The notes under the pieces: model-generated
What the model was told of the DNA's origin: nothing
What the model saw: the letters and a program-made list of their open reading frames with translations, nothing else
The model's database searches: none
Assembly: GCF_010728725.1 (NCBI RefSeq)
Contig: NZ_AP022606.1
Location: forward strand, 1,178,001 to 1,242,000
Length of the DNA stretch: 64,000 nucleotides
Reading direction: 5' to 3'
DNA from: Mycobacterium branderi
GTDB taxonomy: Bacteria; Actinomycetota; Actinomycetes; Mycobacteriales; Mycobacteriaceae
Shown here: piece by piece, positions 18,524 through 27,944 of the stretch
Layout: the number at the start of each line of letters is the position of its first letter
How positions within the stretch are numbered: position 1 is the stretch's first letter
Program-made: the position numbers and the translations under genes

Positions 18524-19927
18524 ATGTCAACCACCAGACGAGGAAACCCCGACGGGCCGGGCGAAATGATCGAATTGACGACAGCGTCATCGTTTATTGA
18601 TTGGGAAGAGCTGACCGGTCAATCTCAGTTCGTGGTAGACCTTGTCAGCATTCCGATCTTCAGCGCAATCGCGGGTCTGATCACGAATTGGACTGGCGTG
18701 CTGATGCTTTTCGCGCCGGTCCATTTCACCGGCTTCCACATGCGTGGCCTCAAGACAATCTTTCCGCTTCTGCCGCGCAAGGTGCAGATCTTGCCGATCT
18801 TCGCCCCCAACGGCGTCCTGGGCTTCCAGGGGTTCATCCCCTGTCGGGCGGAAAAGATGGCCAGCCTGATCGTGGACAAGTCGATTTTCCGGATCGGCGG
18901 CATCGCGGACTTCTACCAGGAGCTCGAGCCCGACGTCCTCGCGGAACAACTGTCCAAAGCAGCGCGGCCGAATATTCGCCAGCTGGCGACCGACGTTCTC
19001 GAGAAGGAGCACGCGCTGCTGTGGCAGATATTGCCGCAGCCGGCGCGCAATGCGGTACTCGCCACGATCGACGAACGGCTACCGGTGATTTCCCGCAAGG
19101 CCTTCGCCAAGATCGGCGAGCACATCGACGACCTGCTCAACGTCAAGCTGATGACGGTCAACTACCTGCGCAGCAATCCGGGCATCCTGTGCGACATCTT
19201 CAAAGGCTTCGGCGGACCCGAGTTGAGGTTCATGGTCCGGATCGGCGCGCTGGGATTCGTGTTCGGCTTTCCGCTAGCCCTGTACCTGACGTTCGTGCGC
19301 GAATTTCATCCGCCGGTTTTGAGTGCGATTCCCACCTGGATCATGGTGCTCGGCGGAGCCGCTCTCATCGGAGTCGTCGTCAACATCCTGGCAATCAAGG
19401 TCGTATTCGAGCCCGGTGATCCGCAGCCGCGGTACAAGTACCTGTGGAAGCAAGGACTACTGCCAAGGCGACAGCATGAGGCGGCGGCCCAGTTCGCGCA
19501 CATGCTCTCGACCGAAGTGCTCACTGTCACCAACTTCGCCCGAGAACTGCTTTTCGGCGCATGCGGTGACAAGACCGCGGCGTTTATCGGTGAGGTTGTC
19601 TCCGACGAGGTCACCGGGATTCTGACGCCGGTGGTTTCCAACCTGGCCCATACCTTCGGCCTGGTGGACTTGGACTCGCTGCAACGACGGGCGAGTATGG
19701 AATTTGTCAACTTCGCACCGGAAGTGTTCTATTCCAAAGAGTTCAACGAAGAGAAGGCGAAGAAGATCGAAGCCTTTGCAACGCAACGCTTCCGGGCGCT
19801 GCCCCCGGCTGAGTTCGGCGAAATGCTCTATACCGCGATCGAGCAGGATGCGTGGCTGCTGTATGTCCACGGCGGGCTGCTCGGGGTGGCAGTCGGCGCC
19901 GTGCACCTACTGCTTTTCGGATGGTGA
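18524..19927 (+). CDS. DUF445-family membrane protein
   Basis: About 467 residues from ATG at 18524, or 453 from ATG at 18566; neither has a clear ribosome-binding site. It has the DUF445 layout: an N-terminal membrane segment (IFSAIAGLITNWTGVLML), then GVLGFQGFIPCRAEKMA near residue 105, a long helical soluble part, two membrane segments at about residues 245-265 and 280-300, a second ALIGVVVNILAIKVVFEP repeat, and a hydrophobic C-terminus. DUF445 proteins are membrane proteins of unknown function. It is monocistronic and ends at a strong hairpin shared with the convergent DUF4393 gene. Confidence 0.8.
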   Translation: MSTTRRGNPDGPGEMIELTTASSFIDWEELTGQSQFVVDLVSIPIFSAIAGLITNWTGVLMLFAPVHFTGFHMRGLKTIFPLLPRKVQILPIFAPNGVLGFQGFIPCRAEKMASLIVDKSIFRIGGIADFYQELEPDVLAEQLSKAARPNIRQLATDVLEKEHALLWQILPQPARNAVLATIDERLPVISRKAFAKIGEHIDDLLNVKLMTVNYLRSNPGILCDIFKGFGGPELRFMVRIGALGFVFGFPLALYLTFVREFHPPVLSAIPTWIMVLGGAALIGVVVNILAIKVVFEPGDPQPRYKYLWKQGLLPRRQHEAAAQFAHMLSTEVLTVTNFARELLFGACGDKTAAFIGEVVSDEVTGILTPVVSNLAHTFGLVDLDSLQRRASMEFVNFAPEVFYSKEFNEEKAKKIEAFATQRFRALPPAEFGEMLYTAIEQDAWLLYVHGGLLGVAVGAVHLLLFGW

Positions 19928-19946
19928 GCTGCCGATCAGGCCTCGC

Positions 19947-20003
19947 CGAGTGGCCTGTTATTGCACGCTTTCAACGAAATCCCGTGTAATAACTGGCCAC
20001 TCG
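19947..20003. terminator. Strong bidirectional hairpin terminator
   Basis: Arms of 21 bases at 19947-19967 and 19983-20003 pair at 19 positions, with a 15-base loop. It lies between the convergent DUF445 gene (end 19927) and Abi-alpha-like gene (end 20030), so it can serve both. Confidence 0.8.
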
Positions 20004-20029
20004 CGACCTGGCTAGTGCTAAGCGCCGTG

Positions 20030-21307
20030 TCACCCATGCCCGCGGATTTTGTCCTGCCGGCCGTCGGTATCCCAGCCGCCGGCGTTGTAGCCTTCCGTAT
20101 CGATGCACGCATCGATGAATTGCCGACCGAACGCGGTAAGGGCGATGCTGCGGTAGATCGTGATGGTCTTCTGCCCGCTTTCGATCGCGTGCAAGGCGGC
20201 GGGTTGCACTTCCAAGAGTGCATACCTGCGATAGTCGTCGACCGGTTCGCGCGACAGGTCGATCAGGCCCAGGCGTTCGAGGTTCGCGAAGTAATGGTGG
20301 TCGCGGTCGGGCCAGTGACAGCCCGCCATCGACGCGACCATGCTGACGTCGCCGGCCAACAACACTGAGCCCACTTGGAACAGCGTCTTGGTTCGCACGT
20401 CGAGCAGTGGCTGGGTGCCGGCCACGGCCAGGAAGCGCAGGATTCGCGCCTCGTCGGGAAGCAGTTCGTCGAGTATGCGTGAGAAGGACGGGTGCACGTC
20501 GCGACGCTGCAGCTCGGGCTTGTAGGAGATCCGGATCAGTGCGTTACCGCGCTTCCGCAACGCATCTATCTCGTCGCGCGGGCCGACGACCTTGTCGATC
20601 ACATCTCGAACGCCGGTCAATGGTGCTGTCGCGACTTGGCGTAACCCCTCCCCGACTTGCTCGACGACCGGCTGCACCGGTTCGGTGGCAGCACCGATGA
20701 CCCTGCCCAAGACGTCGGTGGCGGGGTTTCTGCCCAAGACCGCGCTGACGAGGTTGTCGGGCTGGGTGGCCGCCGACGGCGCCGATTTTCCGTTCGCGGT
20801 CGCGGGATCGGATTTCGACGGGCTCGTCGGCTGTTCGCGCCCGGGCGTCCCCAGCACGTCATTGACGGCATCACCCACCGCGGCGAACGGGTTCCACAAA
20901 CCCGGCTCATTCACAGATTCGGACGCCGTCGCCTGCTCGGTGGGCGGCGCCGACGTGCTGCCCGTTGGAAAGTTCAGCAGCCGGCGGATGTCCGTTACAC
21001 CGGCGACCCGGCCCACGGCGCCAAGAGGATTTAGTAAATCGTCGACCGGGCTTCGTCCTGCCGCTGCGCCTCCCAACAGCCCGGCGGATGCATCGCCGGA
21101 GCCGTCTGGATATCGCAATAGCTCCAACGCATTCCATACATTTGTCGCCGCGCTGCGCAGATGTTCGACGGCGTTGACAACTTCGGTGGCCAGGTTCCTG
21201 ATAAGAATCACCGACGCGCCGAACTCACCGAGCGAGTCCAGATTCAGATCGCCAAGCGGCGGCACTGATCCCGGCTTGTTGCGATCTTCTGGACTTGGAC
21301 TGCTCAT
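20030..21307 (-). CDS. Abi-alpha-like protein (DUF4393)
   Basis: A 425-residue protein. Residues 1-215 are low-complexity, rich in Pro, Ser, Ala and Thr and probably disordered. The C-terminal half resembles DUF4393/Abi-alpha, with HPSFSRILDELLPDEARILR near residue 270 and repeated LL-VRTKTLFQVGS-type lines. Abi-alpha proteins are grouped with abortive-infection systems, but most members are untested. A nuclease or toxin motif is not visible. It lies 98 bases downstream of a small coiled-coil gene on the same strand, with a hairpin between them. Family assignment is from memory of the motif; a defence role is inference. Confidence 0.65.
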   Translation of the reverse strand: MSSPSPEDRNKPGSVPPLGDLNLDSLGEFGASVILIRNLATEVVNAVEHLRSAATNVWNALELLRYPDGSGDASAGLLGGAAAGRSPVDDLLNPLGAVGRVAGVTDIRRLLNFPTGSTSAPPTEQATASESVNEPGLWNPFAAVGDAVNDVLGTPGREQPTSPSKSDPATANGKSAPSAATQPDNLVSAVLGRNPATDVLGRVIGAATEPVQPVVEQVGEGLRQVATAPLTGVRDVIDKVVGPRDEIDALRKRGNALIRISYKPELQRRDVHPSFSRILDELLPDEARILRFLAVAGTQPLLDVRTKTLFQVGSVLLAGDVSMVASMAGCHWPDRDHHYFANLERLGLIDLSREPVDDYRRYALLEVQPAALHAIESGQKTITIYRSIALTAFGRQFIDACIDTEGYNAGGWDTDGRQDKIRGHG

Positions 21308-21359
21308 GCTGTTCCCGCCACGGGCGACTTGTGTCTTACGTCACATTCTACGCGACAGC

Positions 21360-21397
21360 CTGATTCCCCACCCGGCCCCGCTCGGGTGGGGAATCAG
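21360..21397 (-). terminator. Perfect 15-base hairpin between two minus-strand genes
   Basis: Arms of 15 bases (21360-21374 and 21383-21397; CTGATTCCCCACCCG and its complement) around an 8-base loop, nine bases past the stop of the small coiled-coil gene. It likely terminates or attenuates transcription into the DUF4393 gene. There is no T-run after it. Confidence 0.75.
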
Positions 21398-21405
21398 TCG
21401 TGCTG

Positions 21406-21645
21406 TCACCTCTTGGCTGTCGTCTTCTTGGCGTTCTTTTCCTTGACCTTGGCGAGCTTCTCGATCTGCTCGTTCAAAGCCTTCGACCGCGCACGCAGCG
21501 CTTCGATGCTCGAATCCTTCGTGTCCTTCGCCATGTCCGTGACATCTGATTCGAGTTTCTCGACGTTTTCGAGCACGTCGTCGACAAATTCTTTGGTGTT
21601 GTCGAGAAGCTTCGACACCAGACCGGAGACGGTTGGGTCTGCCAT
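21406..21645 (-). CDS. Small coiled-coil protein (79 residues)
   Basis: A highly charged all-helical protein with heptad-like spacing (VDDVLENVEKLESDVTDMAKD, then LRARSKALNEQIEKLAKVKE) and a Lys-rich end (KKTTAKR). There is no membrane segment. It resembles small coiled-coil or nucleoid-associated-type proteins, but I do not recognise the family. It is upstream of the Abi-alpha-like gene on the same strand, separated by a strong hairpin, so the ratio of the two products may be set by attenuation. Partnership is suggested by position only. Confidence 0.7.
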   Translation of the reverse strand: MADPTVSGLVSKLLDNTKEFVDDVLENVEKLESDVTDMAKDTKDSSIEALRARSKALNEQIEKLAKVKEKNAKKTTAKR

Positions 21646-21762
21646 TTTGGATTTCCTCTCGTCGTGCTGTGTAGGTGAATGTGTGTTCTTAGCAATGATT
21701 TTGGTAACAGCCTCCTCCCTTACTGCAGCCGTGGCTGGCTCATGTTTGGCAACCCCGCGTGG

Positions 21763-22632
21763 TTACGCACTCGCATTGGCGGCTCCGACTAAGGCGTCTG
21801 CGGCCATCAGACCGAGGCTGTGTGACGCCAGCGGACTGTCACCGGTGAGAAGCGTGCGGTCTTGGTGCGTCTTGCCGGTCATGTCATCGTTGACGACGGT
21901 CACACCCTGTTTGCTCAGCAGGTCGGCGACCAGCCACTGCAAACGGCCAGGCAGATAACCGATCTCGATATTCGGGCCTTCGTCAAGCGCGTCGGGGAAA
22001 ACACAGATCGAGTAGCCCTTGAACGGCGATTCTTGCCGGCCCAGCGATGCAGCGAGCAACGCTGCGGGTCCATGGCACAAGGTGATGATGAACCTGTCCT
22101 GCGACAAAGCCCAGTCGAGCGTCTGCCCCACTGCCGGGCTTGCTGGTAGCCCCACGACGGCGCCGTGCCCGCCCGGGATAAAGACCGCGAGGTAGTCCGA
22201 GTCGGGGCCGAGGTCATCAGCTATGACGTCGGAAAGCTTCTTGGGCTGCTTGAGCTTTGGCTTGAGCGCCTCGTACGTCGTCAGGACGGCCTCGTCTTCG
22301 CGGGGCATCGCCCATAGTTCCAGCTTGGCCGGATAGCCCGCCACCGTTGCGACATCGACATCGAAGCCGGCCGCCATCATGTGGTGCGCAGGAAGCAGCA
22401 TCTCGACCGGATGGTTTCCCGTGGAGAACATCCTGCCGTTGTCCAGTAGGACGTAGCGCTCCTCGGTCGCGATCATGAGCACCTTCCACCGACCTTCGGT
22501 GTAGGCGTCCTTGTGCCGTACTCCGTCAAAGTTGGTCTTCGGCGACGTGTACTGGCTGAGTGAATACGGCGACGGAAAGAACGCGTTGTCCTCAGCCGAG
22601 TCCGGCGTCGGTTCCTTGCTCAACTCAGACAT
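21763..22632 (-). CDS. hchA: HchA/Hsp31-like DJ-1 superfamily protein (glyoxalase III or protein deglycase)
   Basis: A 289-residue DJ-1/PfpI protein of the HchA group. The nucleophile elbow is [12 protein letters not shown], with the catalytic Cys near residue 185. Further signs are [18 protein letters not shown] near residue 60, which is typical of HchA, and [12 protein letters not shown] near 152. HchA proteins convert methylglyoxal to lactate and act as holding chaperones. The start is behind TAAGGAGATAGC, 12 bases after the GMC oxidoreductase stop, so it is probably the last gene of the P450/Rieske operon. A role in removing reactive aldehydes made by that pathway is a sensible inference. 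Confidence 0.88.
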   Translation of the reverse strand: MSELSKEPTPDSAEDNAFFPSPYSLSQYTSPKTNFDGVRHKDAYTEGRWKVLMIATEERYVLLDNGRMFSTGNHPVEMLLPAHHMMAAGFDVDVATVAGYPAKLELWAMPREDEAVLTTYEALKPKLKQPKKLSDVIADDLGPDSDYLAVFIPGGHGAVVGLPASPAVGQTLDWALSQDRFIITLCHGPAALLAASLGRQESPFKGYSICVFPDALDEGPNIEIGYLPGRLQWLVADLLSKQGVTVVNDDMTGKTHQDRTLLTGDSPLASHSLGLMAADALVGAANASA

Positions 22633-22644
22633 GCAGCTATCTCC

Positions 22645-24351
22645 TTACTGCAGCCGCAACGCCGCCGGCGCATGAGCCGGAACAACCGGCTTGAGCGGCT
22701 CCACCGGAGCGCTTCGTTGATAGTGGGCGCCGAGCTCTGGTCGGGTGTCGGCTTCGCCCTTGTTTGGCCAGAAGGAGGTGGCGCGCTCGGCCTGGGCGGT
22801 GATCGTTAGCGACGGGTTGACGCCGATGTTGGCGGAAATCGCCGAACCGTCGAACACGTGCAGACCGGGATGCCCGAACACCCTGTGATAGGGGTCGACG
22901 ACTCCGCGTTGCGGCGACTCGCCGATCACGCAGCCGCCGAGAAAGTGTGCGGTCATTGGGATGTCGAGGATCTCCCCAACACTGCTCCACGGGGTGCCGT
23001 CGATCTCGCGGGCCATTCGTCGCACCGCCTCGTTGGCGGCCGGTATCCAGGTCGGGTTGGGCACCCCGTGCCCCTGCCGTGACGACAATTTGGTGCGGCC
23101 AAAGCGAGTGCGCTTGGGAAACAGCGTCAGCGAGTTGTCTTCGGTTTGCATCACCAGCGCGATGACGGTGCGCTGCGACCAGTCCCGCAGTCCCACATAC
23201 AGCGACGCGGCCTGGGCGGGATGGCGCACCAGTTGTCCCAACCACTTCAGCCATCGCGGCACCTTTCCGCCGCCGTCGGTCATCACGGTGGTCAGCAGCG
23301 CCATCGAGGTGGAGCCCTTGCCATACCGCACCGGTTCGATGTGGGTCTTGTCGTCGGGATGGATGGACGACGTGATCGCGATGCCGGTGTGGAAGTCGGC
23401 GCCTTTGCGGTGGCGCAGTTTGACACTGGCGGTGCACAGCGCCTCGGAGTTGGTGCGGGTGAGCTCGCCCAGCCGGGGCGAAAGCTGCGGCAAGACGCCC
23501 TCGGCCTTCATGCGGTGCAGCAGCTGCTGTGTTCCCCACGTGCCGGCGGCGAAGACGACTTGTTCAGCGGTGAATGTTCGAGCCGTCTTTTTCGGTCGCC
23601 ACGAGCCGGTGCGTACAGTGTCGACGGCGTAGCCGCCGTCGATCGGCCGAACCGTGGTAACGGTTGTCAACTCGTGGATTTCGGCGCCGGCCCGCTCGGC
23701 CAGGTAGAGATAGTTCTTCACCAGCGTGTTCTTGGCGTTGTGCCGGCAACCGGTCATGCACTCGCCGACTTCGAGGCAACCGCGCCGGCGCGGACCCACG
23801 CCGCCGAAAAACGGGTCGTCCACCTCGACACCGGGCGCCTTGGTGTTGTTCGGCCCGAAGAACACGCCGACCGGCGTCATGCCGAAAGTGTCTTGTACTC
23901 CCATTTGCTCGGCGACGCGGAGCATTACCTGATCGGAATGGGTCATCGTGGGGTTGCGCACCACTCCGAGCATCCGTTTGGCTTGGTCGTAGTAGGGCGC
24001 CAGCTCTGACTTCCAATCGCTGATAGCGGCCCATTGCGGATCCTTATAGAAAGCATCGGATTTCGGCTCGTACAGCGTGTTCGCGTATACCAGCGACCCT
24101 CCGCCCACACCTGCGCCGGCCAAGATGAGCACGTCGGGCAGGGCGTGGATGCGCTGAATTCCGGTGCAGCCCAGTTTCGGTGCCCAGAAGAATTTGCGGA
24201 TCTGCCAGTTGGTCTTGGGCAGCTCGTCGTCTTCGAAACGCCGCCCGGCTTCCAGAACGCCTACCGCATAGCCTTTTTCGGTCAGGCGCAGCGCCGCCAC
24301 CGATCCACCGAATCCTGAGCCGATCACCACAACGTCATAGTCGAATGTCAT
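22645..24351 (-). CDS. GMC-family FAD oxidoreductase, cholesterol oxidase (ChoD)-like
   Basis: A 568-residue flavoprotein similar to M. tuberculosis ChoD. It has the N-terminal FAD site VVIGSGFGGSVAALRL, then RIHALPDVLILAGAGVGGGSL near residue 70, CLEVGECMTGCRHNAKNTLV near 195, and the catalytic region with AHFLGG (His) and GVNPSLTITAQAE (Asn) near 470-530. Such enzymes oxidise alcohols, including sterol 3-hydroxyls, using oxygen or another acceptor. ATG follows GGAGAG, which overlaps the ALDH stop. It is fifth in the operon starting at the P450. The substrate may be an alcohol made by the P450 or Rieske enzyme rather than cholesterol. Confidence 0.85.
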   Translation of the reverse strand: MTFDYDVVVIGSGFGGSVAALRLTEKGYAVGVLEAGRRFEDDELPKTNWQIRKFFWAPKLGCTGIQRIHALPDVLILAGAGVGGGSLVYANTLYEPKSDAFYKDPQWAAISDWKSELAPYYDQAKRMLGVVRNPTMTHSDQVMLRVAEQMGVQDTFGMTPVGVFFGPNNTKAPGVEVDDPFFGGVGPRRRGCLEVGECMTGCRHNAKNTLVKNYLYLAERAGAEIHELTTVTTVRPIDGGYAVDTVRTGSWRPKKTARTFTAEQVVFAAGTWGTQQLLHRMKAEGVLPQLSPRLGELTRTNSEALCTASVKLRHRKGADFHTGIAITSSIHPDDKTHIEPVRYGKGSTSMALLTTVMTDGGGKVPRWLKWLGQLVRHPAQAASLYVGLRDWSQRTVIALVMQTEDNSLTLFPKRTRFGRTKLSSRQGHGVPNPTWIPAANEAVRRMAREIDGTPWSSVGEILDIPMTAHFLGGCVIGESPQRGVVDPYHRVFGHPGLHVFDGSAISANIGVNPSLTITAQAERATSFWPNKGEADTRPELGAHYQRSAPVEPLKPVVPAHAPAALRLQ

Positions 24352-24361
24352 GCGTGCTCTC

Positions 24362-25900
24362 CTACTTGACGCCGGGCAGCCGTTTGAGGGCGCGCAGGCC
24401 GGTGGTCATGATCCGCGCATAGCGGCCCGGGTTGAGCCATGGCGGTGCGCCGACCGGCAGCAGGCGCTCGGTCGCAATCGTCTGCGACTCGGTGTATTTG
24501 AGGATTCCGTGTTCGCCGTGGCGTCGCCCGAGGCCGGACGCTTTCATGCCGCCCATCGGCGCGTCGACCGATCCCCACGCGGCCGCGTAGGCTTCGTTGA
24601 CGTTGACAGTGCCCGCCTGCAGGCGGGCAGCCACCGCCTGCCCGTGCTTCGGGTTAGACGTCCACACACTGAAGTTCAGGCCATAATCGCTGTCGTTGGC
24701 CTTCTCGATCGCCTCGTCTTCGCTGTCCACCCGGTAGAGCGAGACCACCGGCCCGAATGTCTCGTCGGCGAACGCGGTCATGCCCTCCCGTACCCCGGAA
24801 AGGATTGTCGGCTCGTAGAAGTGCGGCCCGATGTCGGGGCGCGCTTTGCCGCCGGCCAGCACCGTGGCGCCCTTGCCGACCGCGTCGTCGACGTGCTCGA
24901 CCACCGTCTTGAGTTGCTTCTCGGAGATCAACGAACCCATGTCGCCCGAATAGTCGAGGGCCGCCGAGAGTTTCATCGCTTTCGCGGCGTCGGCGTAGCG
25001 GGTGGTGAATTCGTCCCACAGCGATCCCGGGACATAGATGCGTTCGACCGAGATGCACAACTGCCCGGCGTTGGAGAACGCCGCCCGGATCGCGCCCGAC
25101 ACCGTCTTGCCGACGTCCGCGTCGTCGAGCACCAGTAGCGCGTTCTTGCCACCCAGTTCCATCGAGCAGTCGATCAGCCGCTCCCCCGCCTGCGCGGCGA
25201 CGGTGCGCCCCACCGCGGTAGAGCCGGTGAACATCAAATAGTCCGATTGCTCGATGATCGACCCGCCCAGCTCCGAGCCGGATCCCGTGACAACCTGCAC
25301 CAAACCCGCTGGCATGCCGGCTTCTTCGAGCAGCCGCACCGCCCACAGCGCCGAAAACGGGGTCTGCTGGTCGGGTTTGGTCAGCACGGCATTGCCGGCG
25401 ACGATCGCAGGGATGGCGTCGCTGATCCCGAGGGTGAGTGGATAGTTCCACGGCGAGATGATGCCGACCAGGCCCTTGGGGTGATGGAGTTCGGTCACCT
25501 GGGTGAGCATCAACTGCACACCCTGTCGCCGCTTGGGGCGCAGGTAGTCGGCGGCGGTATTCGCGTAGTAGCGGGCGGTCAGGCAGACGTCGAGGACCTC
25601 CTCGAAAGCATGCCGGCGCGCCTTGCCGTTCTCGAGCTGGATGAGGTCGAGGACTTCGTCCTGACGTTGCAGCACCAGATCGTGGAAGCGCAGCAGCACG
25701 GCGGCGCGTTCTTTGACCGGCCGGGCGGCCCACGCCGGCTGCATCGCGCGGGCGCGCTCGGCAGCGGCGACGACGTCGTCGGTCGTGCAGCGAGGGACGT
25801 CGCCCAGCGGCTGGCCCGTCATCGCGTTGGTGACCTCGAGGCGGGCGTCTGCAGCGGACTCCACCTGGCTGGCTAATTCTTTGATCAGAACGCTGGTCAT
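24362..25900 (-). CDS. Aldehyde dehydrogenase, succinate-semialdehyde dehydrogenase GabD2-like
   Basis: 512 residues from ATG at 25900. It has the ALDH fold with NAD(P) site GIISPWNYPLTL near residue 145 and LMFTGSTAVGR near 220, general base Glu in MELGGKNALLV near 248, and catalytic Cys in SNAGQLCISVERIYV near 280. Long stretches match GabD2 of M. tuberculosis (VEHVDDAVGKGATVLAGGKARPDIGP region, LKYTESQTIAT). Its start overlaps the Rieske gene stop as ATGA. In this operon it probably oxidises an aldehyde made by an upstream oxygenase; the succinate semialdehyde label is by similarity only. Confidence 0.9.
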   Translation of the reverse strand: MTSVLIKELASQVESAADARLEVTNAMTGQPLGDVPRCTTDDVVAAAERARAMQPAWAARPVKERAAVLLRFHDLVLQRQDEVLDLIQLENGKARRHAFEEVLDVCLTARYYANTAADYLRPKRRQGVQLMLTQVTELHHPKGLVGIISPWNYPLTLGISDAIPAIVAGNAVLTKPDQQTPFSALWAVRLLEEAGMPAGLVQVVTGSGSELGGSIIEQSDYLMFTGSTAVGRTVAAQAGERLIDCSMELGGKNALLVLDDADVGKTVSGAIRAAFSNAGQLCISVERIYVPGSLWDEFTTRYADAAKAMKLSAALDYSGDMGSLISEKQLKTVVEHVDDAVGKGATVLAGGKARPDIGPHFYEPTILSGVREGMTAFADETFGPVVSLYRVDSEDEAIEKANDSDYGLNFSVWTSNPKHGQAVAARLQAGTVNVNEAYAAAWGSVDAPMGGMKASGLGRRHGEHGILKYTESQTIATERLLPVGAPPWLNPGRYARIMTTGLRALKRLPGVK

Positions 25901-26946
25901 GATGTCGCCAGAATCCGGTTCAGAGTGAAGCGGCCGGTTTCCTCGTCGACCATCTCCATCGCGATGCGGCGTGCCCGGACCGCGGCGCGGTCCGCTTTGA
26001 CGTTGATGTCGCGGCGCGGCACGGTCTCCTCGCCCAGGCGACGCTGGATGGTCTCCAGCACGACGAAGTCTCGCAGCGCCCACTCGTGGAACATGGTGCG
26101 CAGAAATTCGGCGACGCGGGCATCGTCGGCCGCGAAGTTGCGCGCCATCTGCAAAAAGACGTGGGTCACCCCGGGTGATTGCGGGGTGAACCCCTGAATT
26201 CGCAAGAGCTCGTGAGATTTTCCGGTCTCCGGAGCAATGGCGTAGTGCTGGACGTGTAGCGCCGGCGAAACGAAAGTGCCTTCCTCACGCCGGCTGCCCG
26301 TGGTCTCGGCGGAAAGCCCGGTGATCTCGGCCTCCCACGGGGCAAGCCGGCTCGGCGGTGTCGTCCGGGTATAGGAGACCGAGCGTTCGGAAACTTCGAC
26401 CTCGTCGAGCTGCGGAAGCACCTCGATATCGGGCGGCACCACCTCCGGGTGCATCACGAACACGTCGGTCAGGTCGAGGTAATGCTCATGCAGCAGTAGG
26501 TAATTGGCCTCGACGTGCAGCACCTCGGTGGTGCCGGCCCAGCCAGTCCCGTCGGCATACCAGGGCACCCGCGGCGGCGGGCGCAGCGCGGCCACACCGG
26601 AGTCGCCGAGCCAGATCCACACGAACGGCGACTGCTCGTAGACCGGGTAGGTGCGCACACGGGCGCCCGGCGGAATGTTCTCCTGCGACGGCACGTCGGC
26701 CAGGCAGCCGTCGGGGTCGTAGGCGAAACCGTGGTAGCCGCATACCACGCGATCGCCGTCGCGTCGGCCCTCCGACAGCGGATAGGCGCGGTGGATGCAG
26801 CGATCCTCCATGGCGACCACGTCACCGGAGCCGCGCCGATATAGCAGCACGGGCTTGTCCAGCAGGCGACGGGCGAGCAGGCCCTCCCCGACCTCGCCGC
26901 TCAGTGCGGCCACGTACCAGCAGTTGAACGGGTAGTTCGATCTCAT
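25897..26946 (-). CDS. Rieske non-heme iron oxygenase, terminal oxygenase subunit (VanA-like)
   Basis: 349 residues from ATG at 26946. The Rieske cluster ligands are C50, H52, C69 and H72 (MEDRCIHRAYPL, VVCGYHGF). The C-terminal catalytic domain has the region NYLLLHEHYLDLTDVFVMHP at 148-167. In VanA-type enzymes this reads D-L-T/S-H-x4-H; here the first His position is Asp161, while the second, His166, is kept. Either the iron site is altered or another His (153 or 155) takes part. It overlaps both neighbours by four bases. O-demethylation or hydroxylation of an aromatic or terpenoid substrate is the family expectation. Confidence 0.87.
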   Translation of the reverse strand: MRSNYPFNCWYVAALSGEVGEGLLARRLLDKPVLLYRRGSGDVVAMEDRCIHRAYPLSEGRRDGDRVVCGYHGFAYDPDGCLADVPSQENIPPGARVRTYPVYEQSPFVWIWLGDSGVAALRPPPRVPWYADGTGWAGTTEVLHVEANYLLLHEHYLDLTDVFVMHPEVVPPDIEVLPQLDEVEVSERSVSYTRTTPPSRLAPWEAEITGLSAETTGSRREEGTFVSPALHVQHYAIAPETGKSHELLRIQGFTPQSPGVTHVFLQMARNFAADDARVAEFLRTMFHEWALRDFVVLETIQRRLGEETVPRRDINVKADRAAVRARRIAMEMVDEETGRFTLNRILATS

Positions 26947-27944
26947 AAGTCCAAAACCAGCCTTTCGGAGCGCGAGCGCGAAACGCAGGTCATCATCACG
27001 TCGTTGCGGGCCTTCTCGGCGTCGTTGAGCACCGAGTCCCGGTGGTCGGGTTCGCCCTCCAGCACGTCGCATTCGCAGGTGCCACAAACCCCCTCCATGC
27101 AGGAACCGAGCACGTCGACACCGGCCTCCTCGCAGACCTGGTAGATCGACTTGTCCGGCGGCACAGTCAAAGTCACGCCGGAGCGCTGGCATTCCACTTC
27201 GAAGGTCTCCAACGCTCCGGGTGATGGCTCCTCGATCGCTTTGGCCGAGAACCGCTCGATGTGCAGGCTGCCCGGCGGCCAGGTCTTGCACGCGTCCTCG
27301 ACCGCGGTCAGCAGTCCCTCGGGGCCACAGCAGTACACCAGCGTGTTCTCGCCCGGCTCGGCCAGCGCGGAACCCAGATTCGCACGGAAGTTCGCACCGT
27401 CCTGGGCATCCCGCGCGCAGACGGTCACACGGTCGCCGTAGCGCAGCAAGCTGTCGACGAACGCCATCGACGACCGGGTCCTACCGCCGTACAGCAGACG
27501 CCACTGCGCTCCGGCCGCCTCGGCCGCCGCGATCATCGGTATCAATGGAGTGATGCCGATGCCACCCGCGATGAACAGGTACCGCGGCGAACCGACGAGC
27601 GGAAAGTGGTTGCGGGGTCCGCGAATACGCACCGTACTGCCCTCGTGCAGCTTGTCGTGCACGAATTGGGATCCGCCGCGACTGTTGGGATCGAGCAGCA
27701 CTCCTACCTGCCATTCGGCGCGGTTGGCGGTGTCGCCGCACAGCGAGTACTGCCGCACCAGCGACGGCGTCATCAGCAGGTCGATGTGTGCCCCGGGTGC
27801 CCACTCCGGCAGGTCGGCGCCGCTGGGGTCGGCGAGCGTCAGCGTGACGACCCCGTCGGAGACCTCCTCGCGGCGCCGCACTTCGACATCAAGCTCGACC
27901 TCGCGGTAGGCGGGCCTGGCCCGGGCTGTCTCCGTCGTGGTCAC
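26943..27944 (-). CDS. FNR-type reductase with C-terminal [2Fe-2S] ferredoxin domain (VanB-like)
   Basis: A 333-residue class IA oxygenase reductase from GTG at 27944. Residues 10-110 form the flavin domain (VRQYSLCGD is the FMN/FAD motif), residues 115-230 the NAD domain (FIAGGIGITPLIPM, VYCCGPEGL), and residues 245-333 a plant-type ferredoxin with ligands in CMEGVCGTCECDV and MMTCVSRS. It feeds electrons from NAD(P)H to a terminal oxygenase. It is wedged between the P450 and the Rieske genes with four-base overlaps on both sides, so it could serve either or both; no separate ferredoxin gene is present. Confidence 0.92.
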   Translation of the reverse strand: MTTTETARARPAYREVELDVEVRRREEVSDGVVTLTLADPSGADLPEWAPGAHIDLLMTPSLVRQYSLCGDTANRAEWQVGVLLDPNSRGGSQFVHDKLHEGSTVRIRGPRNHFPLVGSPRYLFIAGGIGITPLIPMIAAAEAAGAQWRLLYGGRTRSSMAFVDSLLRYGDRVTVCARDAQDGANFRANLGSALAEPGENTLVYCCGPEGLLTAVEDACKTWPPGSLHIERFSAKAIEEPSPGALETFEVECQRSGVTLTVPPDKSIYQVCEEAGVDVLGSCMEGVCGTCECDVLEGEPDHRDSVLNDAEKARNDVMMTCVSRSRSERLVLDL

